NCBI GenBank assembly: GCA_051294375.1
Contig: CM119266.1
Span: 21,155,987-21,219,986 of the forward strand
Direction of reading: 5' to 3'
Source of the DNA: Paraspadella gotoi
Lineage: Eukaryota > Chaetognatha
DNA: 64,000 nucleotides
Both the position numbers and the translations under genes were made by a program. Position 1 is the first letter of the stretch; each line of letters opens with the position of its first letter. Shown piece after piece: positions 1-10,260 of the stretch. The notes below the pieces were generated by a model. That model was not told where the DNA came from. It saw nothing but the letters and a program-made list of their open reading frames with translations, and did no database searches.

Positions 1-151
1 GTTTCTTTTATAATATGTTACCTGTTTTTAATTAATTCGGGTAAACGTTAATTCACATGATTAATTGATTATCTATTTAAAAAAAAATATTAATTCAATT
101 TTTTTATTTTTCCTTTGTTAAATTGTCATATTCGTCGCGGCAATTTTATCT

Positions 152-388
152 ATGATGAGAATATCTCGAAAATTGATCATTGTCTACGTTTTGCGTCAGA
201 CGATGGCGGCAGGCCGGCATCCGCAAGCGGCGTCGGCAGGCGGCGTCGGCAGAAGGCAGCATAAAAACGGGGCTCGTCTCCTTCGCCTTTTAATAAACGT
301 AATTCCCATAATTCAGCCTCATTTTTTTGCCGGCGAAAGGATTAACTGCGGCTCTCGACTTCATATCATAAATTCTCTTCTTTCTTAG
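152..388 (+). CDS. small ATG-started ORF, unknown protein
   Basis: A 78-codon frame opens with two ATGs (MMRISRKL) and closes with TAG. A hydrophobic, basic start (residues 1-16) leads to an Ala/Gly/Arg stretch made by a 13-bp unit repeated exactly twice (227-239 and 240-252). The second internal ATG at 203 lies in a YY1-like ATGGCGGC context. I do not recognise the protein. It could be a genuine microprotein, a 5' exon or a chance frame in GC-rich sequence; no splice signals decide it. Left of it (1-150) is AT-rich with nothing recognisable. Confidence 0.18.
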   Translation: MMRISRKLIIVYVLRQTMAAGRHPQAASAGGVGRRQHKNGARLLRLLINVIPIIQPHFFAGERINCGSRLHIINSLLS

Positions 389-1098
389 CTCGAAAAAGTG
401 GGGAAGTGGGTGGGGGGGTGGCGAGGGTGGGGCTTGGGTGGTTTAAAGATGGTGGTGGGGATTGAAAAGAGGACAGAAGACTGATGACTGAAGAGGAGTG
501 TAAGGGGATTGCATGGAAAGCTGCTTAAAACTGGTGGAAGAAATAAAGTTGGGATATGAGATAAATTCTTAATTTTCTTACAGACCTCACAAAAACTATA
601 TAAGCTTGACAAAAAAAAAGATAGAAAATTGTTAAAATAAAAAAAGTCATACAGCAAATATTAAAGAATGACGTGACATAAAAATAAAAAAAAGGTATTG
701 CTATAACGGTGTCGTGATTGTGAAAAAGAGAATTCTAAACCCTTCGTAAACTAACTCGTCACCTCAGGATCGATTCATATCCCGTCATAATCCCACGAAA
801 TGACGGCGGCGCTAATCCGTCCACGACGCGACTCCAAAATTTACGGCGCCATTTAATATTTGATTTTCGGCGACAAAAGCGAAATAAACGTCGACCGCGG
901 TAATCGTGACGAATGGGTTTGGGCGTGGAGCGGCGGGCGAGAGAAAGAGTTTTTACTGTAAAACTGAGATGATAACGCGGCTTTCTTAGCCTTAGGAACT
1001 AAAATGTATGGACTCTTATTGAGCTATATGATGCGAGTGCATTATTTTCTTTTTCTTTGAATCAACATTTTCGAAACAATACTACAATACTACTTCCC
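389..1098. other. gene-poor stretch
   Basis: A G-rich/A-rich strand-biased segment (395-560) is followed by AT-rich sequence and a CpG-rich 100-bp patch (780-920). I see no supported gene, RNA or repeat. Confidence 0.5.
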
Positions 1099-1263
1099 TC
1101 ATAAATGACAGTTTTGCGAACGTGACGGTGATGAATCACTCGACGTGAGGAACCGCAAAAGTGTCACGTGATCATGATGCCGAGAAACGAAGCCGCTTCT
1201 CAGAATCACGCCGAAGAAAAAAGAAAATAAAACCCCTTTTTTTGAATCCAGATTTGAAACCAT
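1099..1263 (-). CDS. short secretory-like ORF
   Basis: A 54-codon minus-strand frame starts at 1263 in a strong context (A at -3, G at +4) with MVSNLDSKKG. A hydrophobic stretch LFSFFFGVIL follows, then a Ser/Arg-rich tail ending NCHL. It overlaps the E-box TCACGTGA at 1164-1171 and begins beside a GA microsatellite. No family is recognised. A chance frame is quite possible, because the hydrophobic part is the complement of A-rich sequence. Confidence 0.2.
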   Translation of the reverse strand: MVSNLDSKKGVLFSFFFGVILRSGFVSRHHDHVTLLRFLTSSDSSPSRSQNCHL

Positions 1264-1271
1264 TTTTTTTT

Positions 1272-1303
1272 GAGAGAGAGAGAGAGAGAGAGAGAGAAGA
1301 GAG

Positions 1304-1353
<50 letters not shown>

Positions 1354-1506
1354 ATTTTNNNNNNNNNNNNNNNNNNNNNNNNNCATCTCTGTTTGCTCAA
1401 TTTTTTTTCGCTCCCATCGAGATATTGATTCCAGTAAGAAACACGAAAGAAATCTTCGACCATTACCTTAACCATTCCTCTGCTCTTCTCGTAATCAATC
1501 ACTATC

Positions 1507-1561
<55 letters not shown>

Positions 1562-1590
1562 CTCTCTCTCTCTCTTTCTCTCTCTCTCTC
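1272..1590. repeat. GA tract, 25-N gap, CT tract
   Basis: An imperfect (GA)n runs 1272-1351, a 25-N gap 1359-1383 and an imperfect (CT)n 1506-1590. The two tracts are mutually complementary, so they could pair as a long hairpin. All long open frames here are Glu-Arg or Ser-Leu dipeptide readings of the repeat. Confidence 0.9.
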
Positions 1591-1599
1591 AAAAATCTT

Positions 1600-2237
1600 T
1601 GGATTAAAAGGACTCAAAAAAAAAAAAAAAGGCGGGTGCCATCGCGAGACGCACCGGCAATAAGGAGTCTGGAACTCGGGACTTCTTTGGCGAAAAGCGA
1701 GAAGATTTTCTTCTTTCTCCGTTTGAAAAACAGAAAAAAAAGTAACGTTGTAAAACTTTAATCCTGGCGAGTTGTCTCATGAGCGAGGAGCTAATCTCTA
1801 ATTTTAACTTTAATCCTTTTCCCTTTTTGGTTTAGAAATTACCTCGTCTAATTGATCTATTTGTACGACATTGTGATACATTTGTGTCATAGAACATATC
1901 TCTTTTTGTCCATTTTGTTGTCGAACAAAACATTTCCTGCCTTTGCTCCCATTAAGCGAAAAACAACAGACGACGACCCACTAGTATGAAAACTACCTAC
2001 TATTTGAACAAAAATAAATAAAATAAAAAAGGTAAACAAAATACAAACCAAAAACATTAAAACAAAAAGTCAGTGCAAATTGACGGTCAAACAATTTTTG
2101 TTTTCTTTCTTTCTCTTTTTCATTCTTCTGTGTTTATCAGATAATTCTGCCAAAGGAAATTCCAAAAGTAAATTATATTTTGGGTTTTTTGGGTTTTTTT
2201 TTTTCGCCGAAATCTCGAATTTTGGTGGGGAAAAATT
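1600..2237. other. AT-rich, no feature seen
   Basis: A-runs and T-runs with one CpG-containing patch at 1630-1700. I find no supported gene or repeat unit. Confidence 0.5.
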
Positions 2238-4638
2238 ATGAACATTGGAAAAAACTCGATGACGCTCAACTTGGACGAAGAGCCGAAACGACAACAACAA
2301 AGGAAGATGCGCAAAAAGAGAGCGAGCTGTTTGTGGATGTAAACAAACAAACGCGCGGCGTAATTGGTACGATCGGCCAAAGTGATCCAAAGTGGTTTTT
2401 GAACGTCAACTATCCGGCAATAGATAATATTGCCAACGTTCGAGGCTCCATTATACACTGATAGTGAAGCAGATGCCGGCACCCTGAGATGACGATGCCA
2501 GGTGTCGCCGCCTTCCGTCGCATCGTCTTGTAAGCGGCAGTCAGGCGACGCGAAGTATGAGGTGGACGTTCGTAATCTTTATCGCGGTCTTTAGTGTTGG
2601 ACATATGATCCTCGTAGATGGGATTTGAACGAATTGTTGCGAGAGATAATTATTCTTTAAACAATATAACATCGATGATAATAGAATGATAAATAAATTA
2701 AGAGGGAAACATAAGTAATAAAAGAAAAATAAACAAATGAAAAAATTAAGAAAAAATATAACTAAAAGAAAGAAATAAAGAAATGATAAATACCAAAAAG
2801 AATGGCTAAAAAAGTAAAGACATTCTTAACCGATAAGGATCTTACAGAACCAAGACCTCGCCGATGTACGTGTAGGCTTCCCGCGTTCGAACCTAAAGGA
2901 TCGAAACATAAAATTTGACTTGGACTTGTGAAAAAAAGATAATGAGAAGATAATCATTAAGCTTTATTGATGAGATCGAGAAATTATAAAACTAAATCTA
3001 ATAGAACCAAAACAATGAGCATGATTTGATATCAAAGAAATTTGCGGAATTTCTTGTACATTTGAAATAACCTAACGTCACGAACGAGGCAAACGCCAAT
3101 TCTTTATTTATCAAAAGAACCTCTCTGCCAATCACGCCCTAAATAGCCTTTTTTCTCGTTTTAATTGAATGTCATTTCCTCTCGGATGAATGGTATGACG
3201 TTCACCCGGGAGACTGGCTGAGATTCTAGCTTCGCGAACTAAACTTAAAATAAAAACAAATGTCACCGTGGACAATTCATGTTTTGTAAAGAAATGTGAT
3301 TAAAAGATTCGGCATCCGATAATCCTTTCACAGTGAATCTGAGCCAGGCGATAAGTCGACGATCAATATTGGCAAAACGATATAAAGAAGCCCGCAGTTT
3401 TGTGTTGTGTGCTGTGTTTTAATATTTGAGGAATTTTTCAAAGGAGTGCCTGGGATTACGGAACCGGTATTTATAAGGCATAATAACGGAGGAATAAATA
3501 ATTTAGCCAAAACAAATGACAAAGCAAAGGACGGGAGATTCGTTGCGAACAAACATGACTTATGAAATCAGTTAATTATGGAAAAGGAGATGAAAAGATT
3601 TCACATTCGCCGTCACTTTTTTCATGGTCCACGCTATTCTATGTCTGGTATATCTACAGCAGTCTCGTTATGCCATCCGATGTCACAGTCAAAATGAGCT
3701 ATGCGCCCGATGCCATAGGACTACTAACGTTACCTCAATTTGATGTTGTTGACGGATGGCGGCTGTTGAAGATCCTCCAGCAAAATGAGATTCCCCAGAC
3801 CGCAGTCCACCTCCTCTTCGTCGAAGGGGGGTCTGGGAAACCCCCGCCCCGACATCGAATGACGTCACAGGGAAATTATTACGTCACGGCGAGGATCGAT
3901 GACGTCACCGAGAACCGAGTCAAACGAAATCTCGTGAACCGATTCTGCGCCAAGAAAATCGAAAAAATGAGGTAAGTAAAGTAAGGTCTTCGATTCGCGA
4001 GGAAAAAAAAAGAAAATAAAGACGCCGATCCGAGTTAATTGCAGAGAGCCGATGACTAGCGCGAAAGCGAGGCCGGGCGAATGAAAAAAAAAAAAGAAGG
4101 AAAAAAAGAGAGCGAAATAAAAAACAGAGGAAAATCGATTCGCGAAATATGGCAACTCAGTTCGGTTTATTCTTTTGTTTCTTCTTAATCTTCTTCGATT
4201 ATTTTCCTTTTTTTTTTTGGGAGCCGAAAGCTCTTGTTAGTTGTGGATCTGTTTCGCATCTGACCATCTTTTTATATCAGTTTCGTCCTTTAAAACAATC
4301 TCCCGTCGCGAAAAAACCTGCCCTCCGCCTTTTCTCTCTCTCCTCCTCTCTCTCTTTTCAGGATAAATGAACAAAGTGAATTTTTTGCTCTCGAGTTTTT
4401 CTTGTTTTTTTTTTTTGAAAATCCGGATTTTGACGTAAATAAAAAAGGAAAAAAAGGATTTTCTTTTTTTTTTTGGTTCGAACAACACAACCTTTCTCGG
4501 TTCGATCCTCTCCTCTTCTTCGATCTTGCTCTCGTGGGCGACGAGAGAAAAATGGAAGCGAGAGAGACGGGAGAGAGAGAAAAGCGCAGCGTACTCGATC
4601 CTCTGCAGAAAAAAAAACTTAACTTTTTTATTTCCTAA
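2238..4638 (+). CDS. three-exon gene model, unknown protein (about 229 aa)
   Basis: Exons are 2238-2338, 3660-3971 and 4362-4638. Exon 1 starts at ATG 2238 (A at -3), encodes 33 residues rich in Lys/Arg/Gln (MNIGKNSMTLNLDEE, then KRQQQRKMRKKRASCLW) and ends at donor GTAAAC with two leftover bases. Intron 1 (about 1.3 kb) ends in a pyrimidine-bearing CTACAG; exon 2 supplies the missing base, giving ATC. Exon 2 encodes about 103 residues (SLVMPSDVTVKM...FCAKKIEKM) and ends AG|GTAAGT, a consensus donor, again leaving two bases. Intron 2 (390 bp) ends after about 30 pyrimidines in TTTTCAG; exon 3 supplies one base (AGG) and stays open for 91 codons to TAA. Exon 3 holds Phe-rich and charged stretches and is the weakest part. 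An unspliced alternative is the 137-codon frame from ATG 3562. No domain recognised. Conserved signals and phases at both introns are the support. Confidence 0.42.
2410..2604 (-). CDS. 64-codon minus-strand ORF
   Basis: It starts at ATG 2604 (MSNTKDRDKDYERPP) and ends in TAG at 2410. The N-terminal half is very polar and basic, the C-terminal half mixed (GCRHLLHYQC). It lies inside intron 1 of the plus-strand model, on the other strand. The start context is weak (C at -3). Unknown protein; could be a nested exon or a chance frame. Confidence 0.2.
   Translation of the reverse strand: MSNTKDRDKDYERPPHTSRRLTAAYKTMRRKAATPGIVISGCRHLLHYQCIMEPRTLAILSIAG
2610..3550. other. intron or intergenic, AT-rich
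   Basis: AT-rich sequence with no repeat unit I can define. Under the gene model above it is intron 1. A near-T-loop match at 2880 does not fold into a tRNA. Confidence 0.4.
3835..3907. promoter_or_regulatory. kappaB-like site plus three CRE-like sites
   Basis: GGGAAACCCC at 3835-3844 fits the kappaB consensus. It is followed by TGACGTCA at 3860-3867, TTACGTCA at 3879-3886 and TGACGTCA at 3900-3907, spaced 19 and 21 bp, about two helical turns. The cluster lies inside exon 2 of the gene model, so it may be coding coincidence, an exonic enhancer, or a sign that the coding call is wrong. Function is inference. Confidence 0.3.
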
Positions 4639-4639
4639 C

Positions 4640-6560
4640 GGCACGTTAGTAAATAACTTGCTACCAGTCTTAAGATTTGATCACCGGCCAAACACGACAA
4701 ATATTAACTCGAAAGCTCAGGAAAACTGCTAGCATTCGTTGTAACGCAGGATCCACAAATCATAGCCATAGCCTGATTAGACCATTTGAAAAAAAATAGT
4801 ATAGTGAATAATATCAAAATGATTTTACCTTCCCCTCCCCCAGCCCCCTGACATTTTTTTAAATTATATATAATCATAAAGAGTGAAATTTCATCCCTCG
4901 TATCATTTTGAATTCCATAGATAAACAAATTTCAGAGCAACATGAAGTATATTGTAGTTACAATTCGTACCAATAGGTACACTAACTGCCTCCTCTTTAT
5001 TAAAAAGAAGTTTAAATTTAAAAAAAAGTTTTGATTTAAAAGGAAAATACATCATGTGAGTCGATTTTAAATTCGATTTTATTTAATGTAATTCATCGAA
5101 AAACACAAAGATGAAAAAGAAATCTCTAAGGTAGGCTTACTACATCCTGTTATGAAAGCAACGAGAAAAAAAATTAAGCAGGGAAAGAGACGAGAGTTCT
5201 TTGTTGGAAAAGATGATATCAACTGGATGCGAATGAAAGGGAATTTAAAAAACAAATCTATTGGTGTAAGAAAGTTAATAAACTAAAACTTAAAACGCAG
5301 ATGAGCAAATCAGAGGAGCTGAGAAACGACAATGTATTATGTATCGTCTTAATAATTAATAATAATAACATTCGATTTTAGCTCATCTTGCAAGGCAAAG
5401 TATGGTGCTGAAAGTCAAAAAAATAAAACTTCCGCAAGGTGAAACAAAATTCTTTAGCGACATTGCAACATATTGCAATATAATATAAAAAATACACACC
5501 AAAACATGATAACTTGAACCAAATGAAAACAAATTTACTCCTAGCAAAATAATCTATTGAAAATAAAAGCTTAATCTATTAAATTAGTCAAATCCGTAAG
5601 AAAAAAAAATGTTTAAGTTGTTCAAGGACTCTTGCTTGATGAATTATGGGACAAAACATTGATTGTCGGTTTTAAAGCATATAAGCGCTTTCATTAACAG
5701 ACGAAGAGCAGCAAATTTTTTTATATACTGAGAGCAACAAACGCAAGTGACTTATATAACATGCATATTAAATAAGCATTTCAGTTATCTTACTAATACG
5801 TGGAAACAATTGTAAGGATTCACTTTACTAATAATTTCAAAATTTCATTCTAAAGAGTAAGTGAAGCAATAAAATTTTCATGTAATAATTAGTTTACCAA
5901 AATATCATTACCAAATTAATAATTAAAATAAGCACGACTTGTAGGATTCATACAATAAGTATGAATTCTACCGCTACATTGATCAAGCCGATTATGAGAA
6001 AAAAAAAAATATCCAAAATCAGTCACGCTTGACACCAAAAGCCCAACTTGTAATACAATTCATTTGAATGATTTAATTTATGCTACAAAAAAACTCGGCC
6101 TACGAAAGGCAAATATATTATATAATCACATTCAAAACAAACCAGAAGTCGAAACTAAGTAATAAACGCATAAAATAAATAACAACCTTGGCTGCATAAC
6201 TTAACGGAAAAAAATCATTCTGAGTGTACGTACGAGGTAAAATAAAAATTCTCCTATACAACACCTCCCAGAACTTATATTAACATTGACTTATCTTAAA
6301 ATTGAATGACGTGATTCTCTTTCTTACCTTCTCATCCTTTTTGTCTGCTGGCGAAAATATCGAGGTAGCACATTGTAATAAATTACAATTAAAAAATATT
6401 TTTAAAGCATGGTTTCAATTCCAGGTTTTTTCTTTTTCGCGTACTTTGTTTACGTAATTTTATTTGTACGTACATACAAGAGCTTTTAACTATAGGCCAA
6501 GAAATTTACTCAAGAAATGAAAAGGGGGGGGGGGAATTTTGAAAATTTGGACGCCGTCAA
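4640..6560. other. long AT-rich gene-free stretch
   Basis: AT-rich with many A-runs and stops in all frames. There are no open frames of note, no tandem units and no transposon motifs. Confidence 0.6.
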
Positions 6561-6576
6561 ACCCCCGTGATATGAC

Positions 6577-6939
6577 ATGGCACATCCTGTTCGTTCCGGA
6601 TTCGGAGTGAAATTCGCGTGCGGAACAATGGATAGACGTAAAGGCCGGTGGAGTCCCAGCTCACTGGAGACGCCGCCGACCACGCCCCTCGAGACGTCCA
6701 CGCCGGGTCCCCTTGCCCGCGAAGATGGAAAGTGGCGAGAGAGCTTGCTCGTCCGGATCGCAAAGGACGCTCGGAGCGCGGTAGCGGTCGAACGGCGGGC
6801 CACTGAGAGGTGGCGTTGCGCTAAGGATTTAAAAGCGCGGCGGAGCGAGCGGGAGGAGCCGGAGGTTAGACGAGGATATCTGAGGGAGAATTGGAAGCGT
6901 GGAGGCGCGGCATTTGAACGGAGACGATCTCTTGTATGA
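6577..6939 (+). CDS. 120-aa ORF in CpG-rich block
   Basis: ATG 6577 has a strong context (G at -3, G at +4). The frame (MAHPVRSGFGVKF...) is basic and charged: a Pro/Thr segment near residues 30-45, then an Arg/Glu-rich second half that could be helical (ERRATERWRCAKDLK). The block 6557-7110 is CpG-dense, like a promoter or first exon. Two minus-strand frames (6510-6971 and 6866-7171) are open too but lack a usable ATG for most of their length. High GC lowers stop frequency, so this is provisional. No family recognised. Confidence 0.28.
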   Translation: MAHPVRSGFGVKFACGTMDRRKGRWSPSSLETPPTTPLETSTPGPLAREDGKWRESLLVRIAKDARSAVAVERRATERWRCAKDLKARRSEREEPEVRRGYLRENWKRGGAAFERRRSLV

Positions 6940-7299
6940 GACGGGAAGACACGAAGCGTGGCTGGCGCCAAAGAATTCTGCGGAGCGTGTGAGCGAACGC
7001 GAAAGGCGGGTCTTTGACGAGCCCGGGAGAATTCCGGTAGAGCGAGGATTGCTGAACCAGTCGGATTGAAGATTTTGGAGGACTTTGAAACGACGTTCGT
7101 GTAGCATAAGAGTGTTCGTCTCGATCTGAGAATCGCGAAATTGAAAAGGATGAAATTAAAGATGAATGCAAGCTCTTATATAGAAAAATTCAATTTATTC
7201 ATATTATAATTCACTATGTTATATACATATTATCAAGTATTACTAATCAAGTACCTTGTGGTGGCCGTGTAAGCTGGGAAATCGGAACGGAATCTTTGA

Positions 7300-7388
7300 A
7301 GAACAGGATCCAAAACTTTCGCTTTGAAACACGACCTCCGATGTATGGAGCCGAGGAGTCCGCGTCTTAGACCGCGGGCCAGTTCATA
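7300..7388 (-). repeat. tRNA-Leu-like fossil (probable SINE head)
   Basis: Read on the minus strand, 7381-7366 gives TGGCCCGCGGTCTAAG, close to the A-box and D-arm of a class II (Leu-type) tRNA. Further on, CTCC and GGAG can pair as a long variable arm, and a decayed B-box-like GTCGTGTTTCAAA lies at 7334-7322. The acceptor stem does not pair, so it is not a working tRNA. tRNA-headed SINEs commonly look like this; calling it a SINE is inference. Confidence 0.42.
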
Positions 7389-7721
7389 GTGATTTGCCTT
7401 AAAACTCTTCCTTGTAGACCTGATATTGATAAGAACACAGGGTTTCGTATAGCGAAATGTCCACGTAGGAGATGATATTAAAATGATTCAAAAACGCGTT
7501 TACAAAACAATTGGGATGAACAAAAAAATTCCCAGAAGAAACACTAACATCATTACATTATTAAATATGAAAACATTTTGCAAAATAAAATTCGTTGTCG
7601 AAATCCTCAAAATTTCAAATTTTCCACTAAATATGAAAATATATAATTAGTTACATCTAATAAACTCATGTGGAAATCAACTTTTTTATTTAACATTCTT
7701 TTTCAAATTTGTCTAATATAG

Positions 7722-7946
7722 TAAAACAGGTACTCTTGTATGACAACAATAACAACCGACCTGATCGATATCCGTCTCTCCGTACAAATTTTCTGTTTTG
7801 TCCCAGTGCGATGTCCGTCTCTTCAACCGAATGGAGAGACGGGATTAGAAAAGAACTGATGCGGTGCACGGATTTTAGGGCGCGCCCACGAAGACGCGCC
7901 GATGAAGACGTTGGCGGTTCCACCGCCACGCCACCAGATGACCTGG
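7722..7946 (+). CDS. candidate internal exon, unknown protein
   Basis: A frame open from 7709 to 7969 is bracketed by an acceptor (pyrimidine-rich, ...CTAATATAG at 7721) and a donor (G|GTAAAA at 7947). It reads KQVLLYDNNNNRPDRYPS, then after Met at 7810 MSVSSTEWRDGIRKELM, an Arg-rich patch and an acidic/Gly/Thr tail ending TPPDDL. The Met at 7810 has G at -3 and could be a start. A perfect 8-bp hairpin stem (CCGTCTCT/AGAGACGG) lies inside. No domain recognised. Confidence 0.3.
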
Positions 7947-8650
7947 GTAAAATAAAAGTTAAAATTTAGAATTACTAAGAAAATTGATATAGGCAGTCAA
8001 GAAATTATTTCGCCATCTTCAGAGCAGACAAGAAGGTTAAAGAGATCATTTGCCAATTTAATAAATTAATATTTAAGTAAATTTTACTGTCCTCACGATT
8101 CCTTTGCTTTCTCCGCCCACTCTCTTTAAATTATAACATCTAATTGCGAAAAAAAGTTCTCACCCCGTTGATCGAGCATGACCCTCCCTCGTTGGGCAAG
8201 GGGTGTGTCGACGGAAAGCGACGTTCCCTCGAGCGTTCGCTCGAGTCTCTCGTCACTGGCGGCGCTCTCGCTCATCTGGCCGGAGGACGACGCGTGATGC
8301 GGGAGACGCCGCCGTTCGCGTTTCGATCGAGGGCGTGCCTCCGTTGCTGAGAAGATGGAGTGAGAGGAGAGGGATAATATAATATAATATATATGTATAT
8401 ATTATAAAGAAAAATTAGTACGTAAAATTGGTATAAGACTGAAACATCTGTTGAAGGCGACCTTATTTCTCTCCATCAGGAAATGCATCTAATTAGCAAT
8501 ACATATTTTATCCTAAAAAAATATCGAAAGGTAATCACAGTTAAAGTCACTAATTTGTTTTCGTGATTCAACGAGGAGATTTGTAAAAATATATTTAACA
8601 ACGGAAATATTTTTTCTCCGCGATCTTCGCGGACGGAGGCGTTTTAATCT
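7947..8650. other. mixed stretch, CpG patch, no supported gene
   Basis: An AT-rich segment is followed by a CpG-rich 200-bp patch (8150-8345) containing the palindrome CTCGAGCGTTCGCTCGAG (8228-8245), then AT repeats at 8375-8405. The patch is open in one frame without an early ATG. Confidence 0.4.
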
Positions 8651-8652
8651 GC

Positions 8653-8896
8653 TTATCGTATTTGTGGCAGCTCTTCGACAGTGGCCTTCGCCCGACTGAT
8701 CTGCTTCAAGTAGTCCGACACAACGACATCTTTTCTCCTTCGAGCCCTCCTCCCCATTGTGTTGTTGTTGTGACGACACTCCCATTCTTTTCTCCAAATC
8801 TCCGCTGCGTGAGTTTTTCGTTCCCCGGATGTTAACGGAGCGAGAGCTTTTCCTTTAGCGTTTTCCGTCCAAGATTGTTTGCCAGCTTTTCTCTTC
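8653..8896 (-). CDS. candidate terminal exon, basic protein
   Basis: On the minus strand a pyrimidine-bearing acceptor (...TTACTATTGCAG) ends at 8897. From 8896 one frame is open for 80 codons to TAA at 8653. It begins KRKAGKQSWTENAKGKALAP, continues through GERKTHAAEIWRKEWECRH, an Arg cluster (GRRARRRK) and ends KATVEELPQIR. There is no early Met, as expected of a 3' exon. The nearest donor upstream on this strand is GAG|GTAAGG at 9491/9490; the frame that would join there is short and closed by TGA, so the exon chain is not resolved. An overlapping ATG frame from 8785 (MGVSSQQQHN) is the main alternative. Unknown family. Confidence 0.38.
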
Positions 8897-9479
8897 CTGC
8901 AATAGTAACTAAATATTATAAAAAATGTATTCTACAAACAGACAGAAATCGCTAGTTTTGTGGGGTGATCCTTACTGTCCATTTGTCTGAACCAATATTC
9001 GGAAAAAGAGGTTCGAGAAACTTCGTTTAAAATACGAGCTGGAATTAAAATAATGCAGAAAAAATGTTTATTTTCACAAATTCGTGCGCGAAAGTTTTTA
9101 AATTTCCAAACGCTCCTCAAGAAGTGGTTTGGTTTACAAACATGCATACGGGTATGTCACCATGTCCAGTATTTTTGAGACAAGTTAACGTGTTCTTCAC
9201 GTCAGACTTATTTACATTTATAAAGGGAAAATCAAAGAGCTTGAGAAAAAATATTTCGTTTTTTCTGACAAAGTTACTACCAGAAATGATAGAGAATAAA
9301 TAAATAAATGAAACAGGACATTTTTTCTATTATAAAGGAAGTCATCAAAAAAGACGAAGGAAAAAGGAACGATTTCCTTTAAATTGACGTAGGCAAGTTA
9401 GTGAGGAAGTCCTATGAAATCAACTCGTGCTAAAAATATAATGTCTAATTAAGAACTATACTATCAAACCCAAGAGAGA

Positions 9480-9990
9480 AAGCTCCTTACCTCAGGGTGC
9501 TCTCGGCGCGGCGACGGCGGCTTTCGTTGTCTCCCACTGCGAATTTTTCTCACGTATTCCAAAAGTAAGTTCGCCCCGGATCGGCTCACGCACTCCTGCC
9601 AGCCCCGCGGGAATGGAAAGAGGAGGGGCGTGGCCGGGGTGGAGGGCGACACGACCGACCCGACAGAGTGACGAGGAGTACGAAGACGCCTGCATCGTGG
9701 GCGCGCTCTCTCTCTCTCTCCTCTCCGATCGCAGAGATGAATTTTTTTTTGTCTTCAGATTTCTTTTTATCCCCGAATTCGCGACGAGGCAACTTCCCTC
9801 TCCATTCGCTCATGATATTATTCCAAAATAAACGGGAGCATAGCAGCGATGAAAATTTCTACGGCGTAGCTTTTTTCTCAGAAAAAGAGCAAAAAAAAAA
9901 ATCGGGCCTCCTCCCCTTTTCTTTGGCAAAAAAGACCCTTGGCTTTGCGAGAAGAAGAAGGACGATGACGGAGGCAACGAAGTGAGAGAA
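9480..9990. promoter_or_regulatory. CpG-rich region between divergent candidates
   Basis: CpG-dense sequence separates a minus-strand donor (CTGAG|GTAAGG at 9491) from the strong-context plus-strand ATG at 9997. The layout resembles a shared promoter of two divergent genes. No TATA box is obvious. This is inference from composition and signals. Confidence 0.28.
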
Positions 9991-9996
9991 GGCGGT

Positions 9997-10260
9997 ATGG
10001 CCGCTCTTCCTCTTCCTCCTCCAATCGAGTCCGCGGAGACAAACGTCGTGTGTTCTCTCCAAGCGTTCGAGGAGAAAGAGAAGCGATGTTTACCCAACGA
10101 GACGAGGAGACGACGGAAAGTGAAAAAAAAGAAGAAAAATCTGAGCGAACGGAGAACAAAAAAAAGGAGCTGCGTGGAGATGTTACGCGTTAGAGTTGGA
10201 TGTAGAAGGGCGCCGGAATCTCCGGCCGGGCACGGAAAAATGAGTGTCGAAAAGAATTGA
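9997..10260 (+). CDS. 87-aa nuclear-like basic ORF
   Basis: ATG 9997 has G at -3 and G at +4. The product begins MAALPLPPPIESAETNVV, then a charged segment (QAFEEKEKRCLP), a strong bipartite-like basic cluster (RRRRKVKKKKK...RRTKKR) that would serve as a nuclear signal, and a C-terminus ending KMSVEKN before TGA. The complementary strand is also open (191 codons from ATG 10385) but reads as Phe runs opposite the A-runs, so I prefer the plus strand. Unknown family. Confidence 0.33.
   Translation: MAALPLPPPIESAETNVVCSLQAFEEKEKRCLPNETRRRRKVKKKKKNLSERRTKKRSCVEMLRVRVGCRRAPESPAGHGKMSVEKN

Noticed and set aside
1099-1607. Long frames reading Glu-Arg or Ser-Leu dipeptides over GA/CT tracts (also near 13.4, 17.9, 25.3, 33.2, 36.4, 51.6 and 52.2 kb)
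   Set aside because: They are readings of dinucleotide repeats; no stop can arise in such tracts.
2870-2900. T-loop-like GTTCGAACC suggesting a tRNA
   Set aside because: Flanking bases do not pair as a T-stem and no cloverleaf can be drawn on either strand.
6510-6971. 153-codon minus-strand frame in the CpG block
   Set aside because: Opens at TTG with no usable ATG for most of its length; high GC explains the openness.
8228-8245. Palindrome CTCGAGCGTTCGCTCGAG as an operator or terminator
   Set aside because: Isolated, no T-run, no adjacent gene; expected now and then in CpG-rich DNA.
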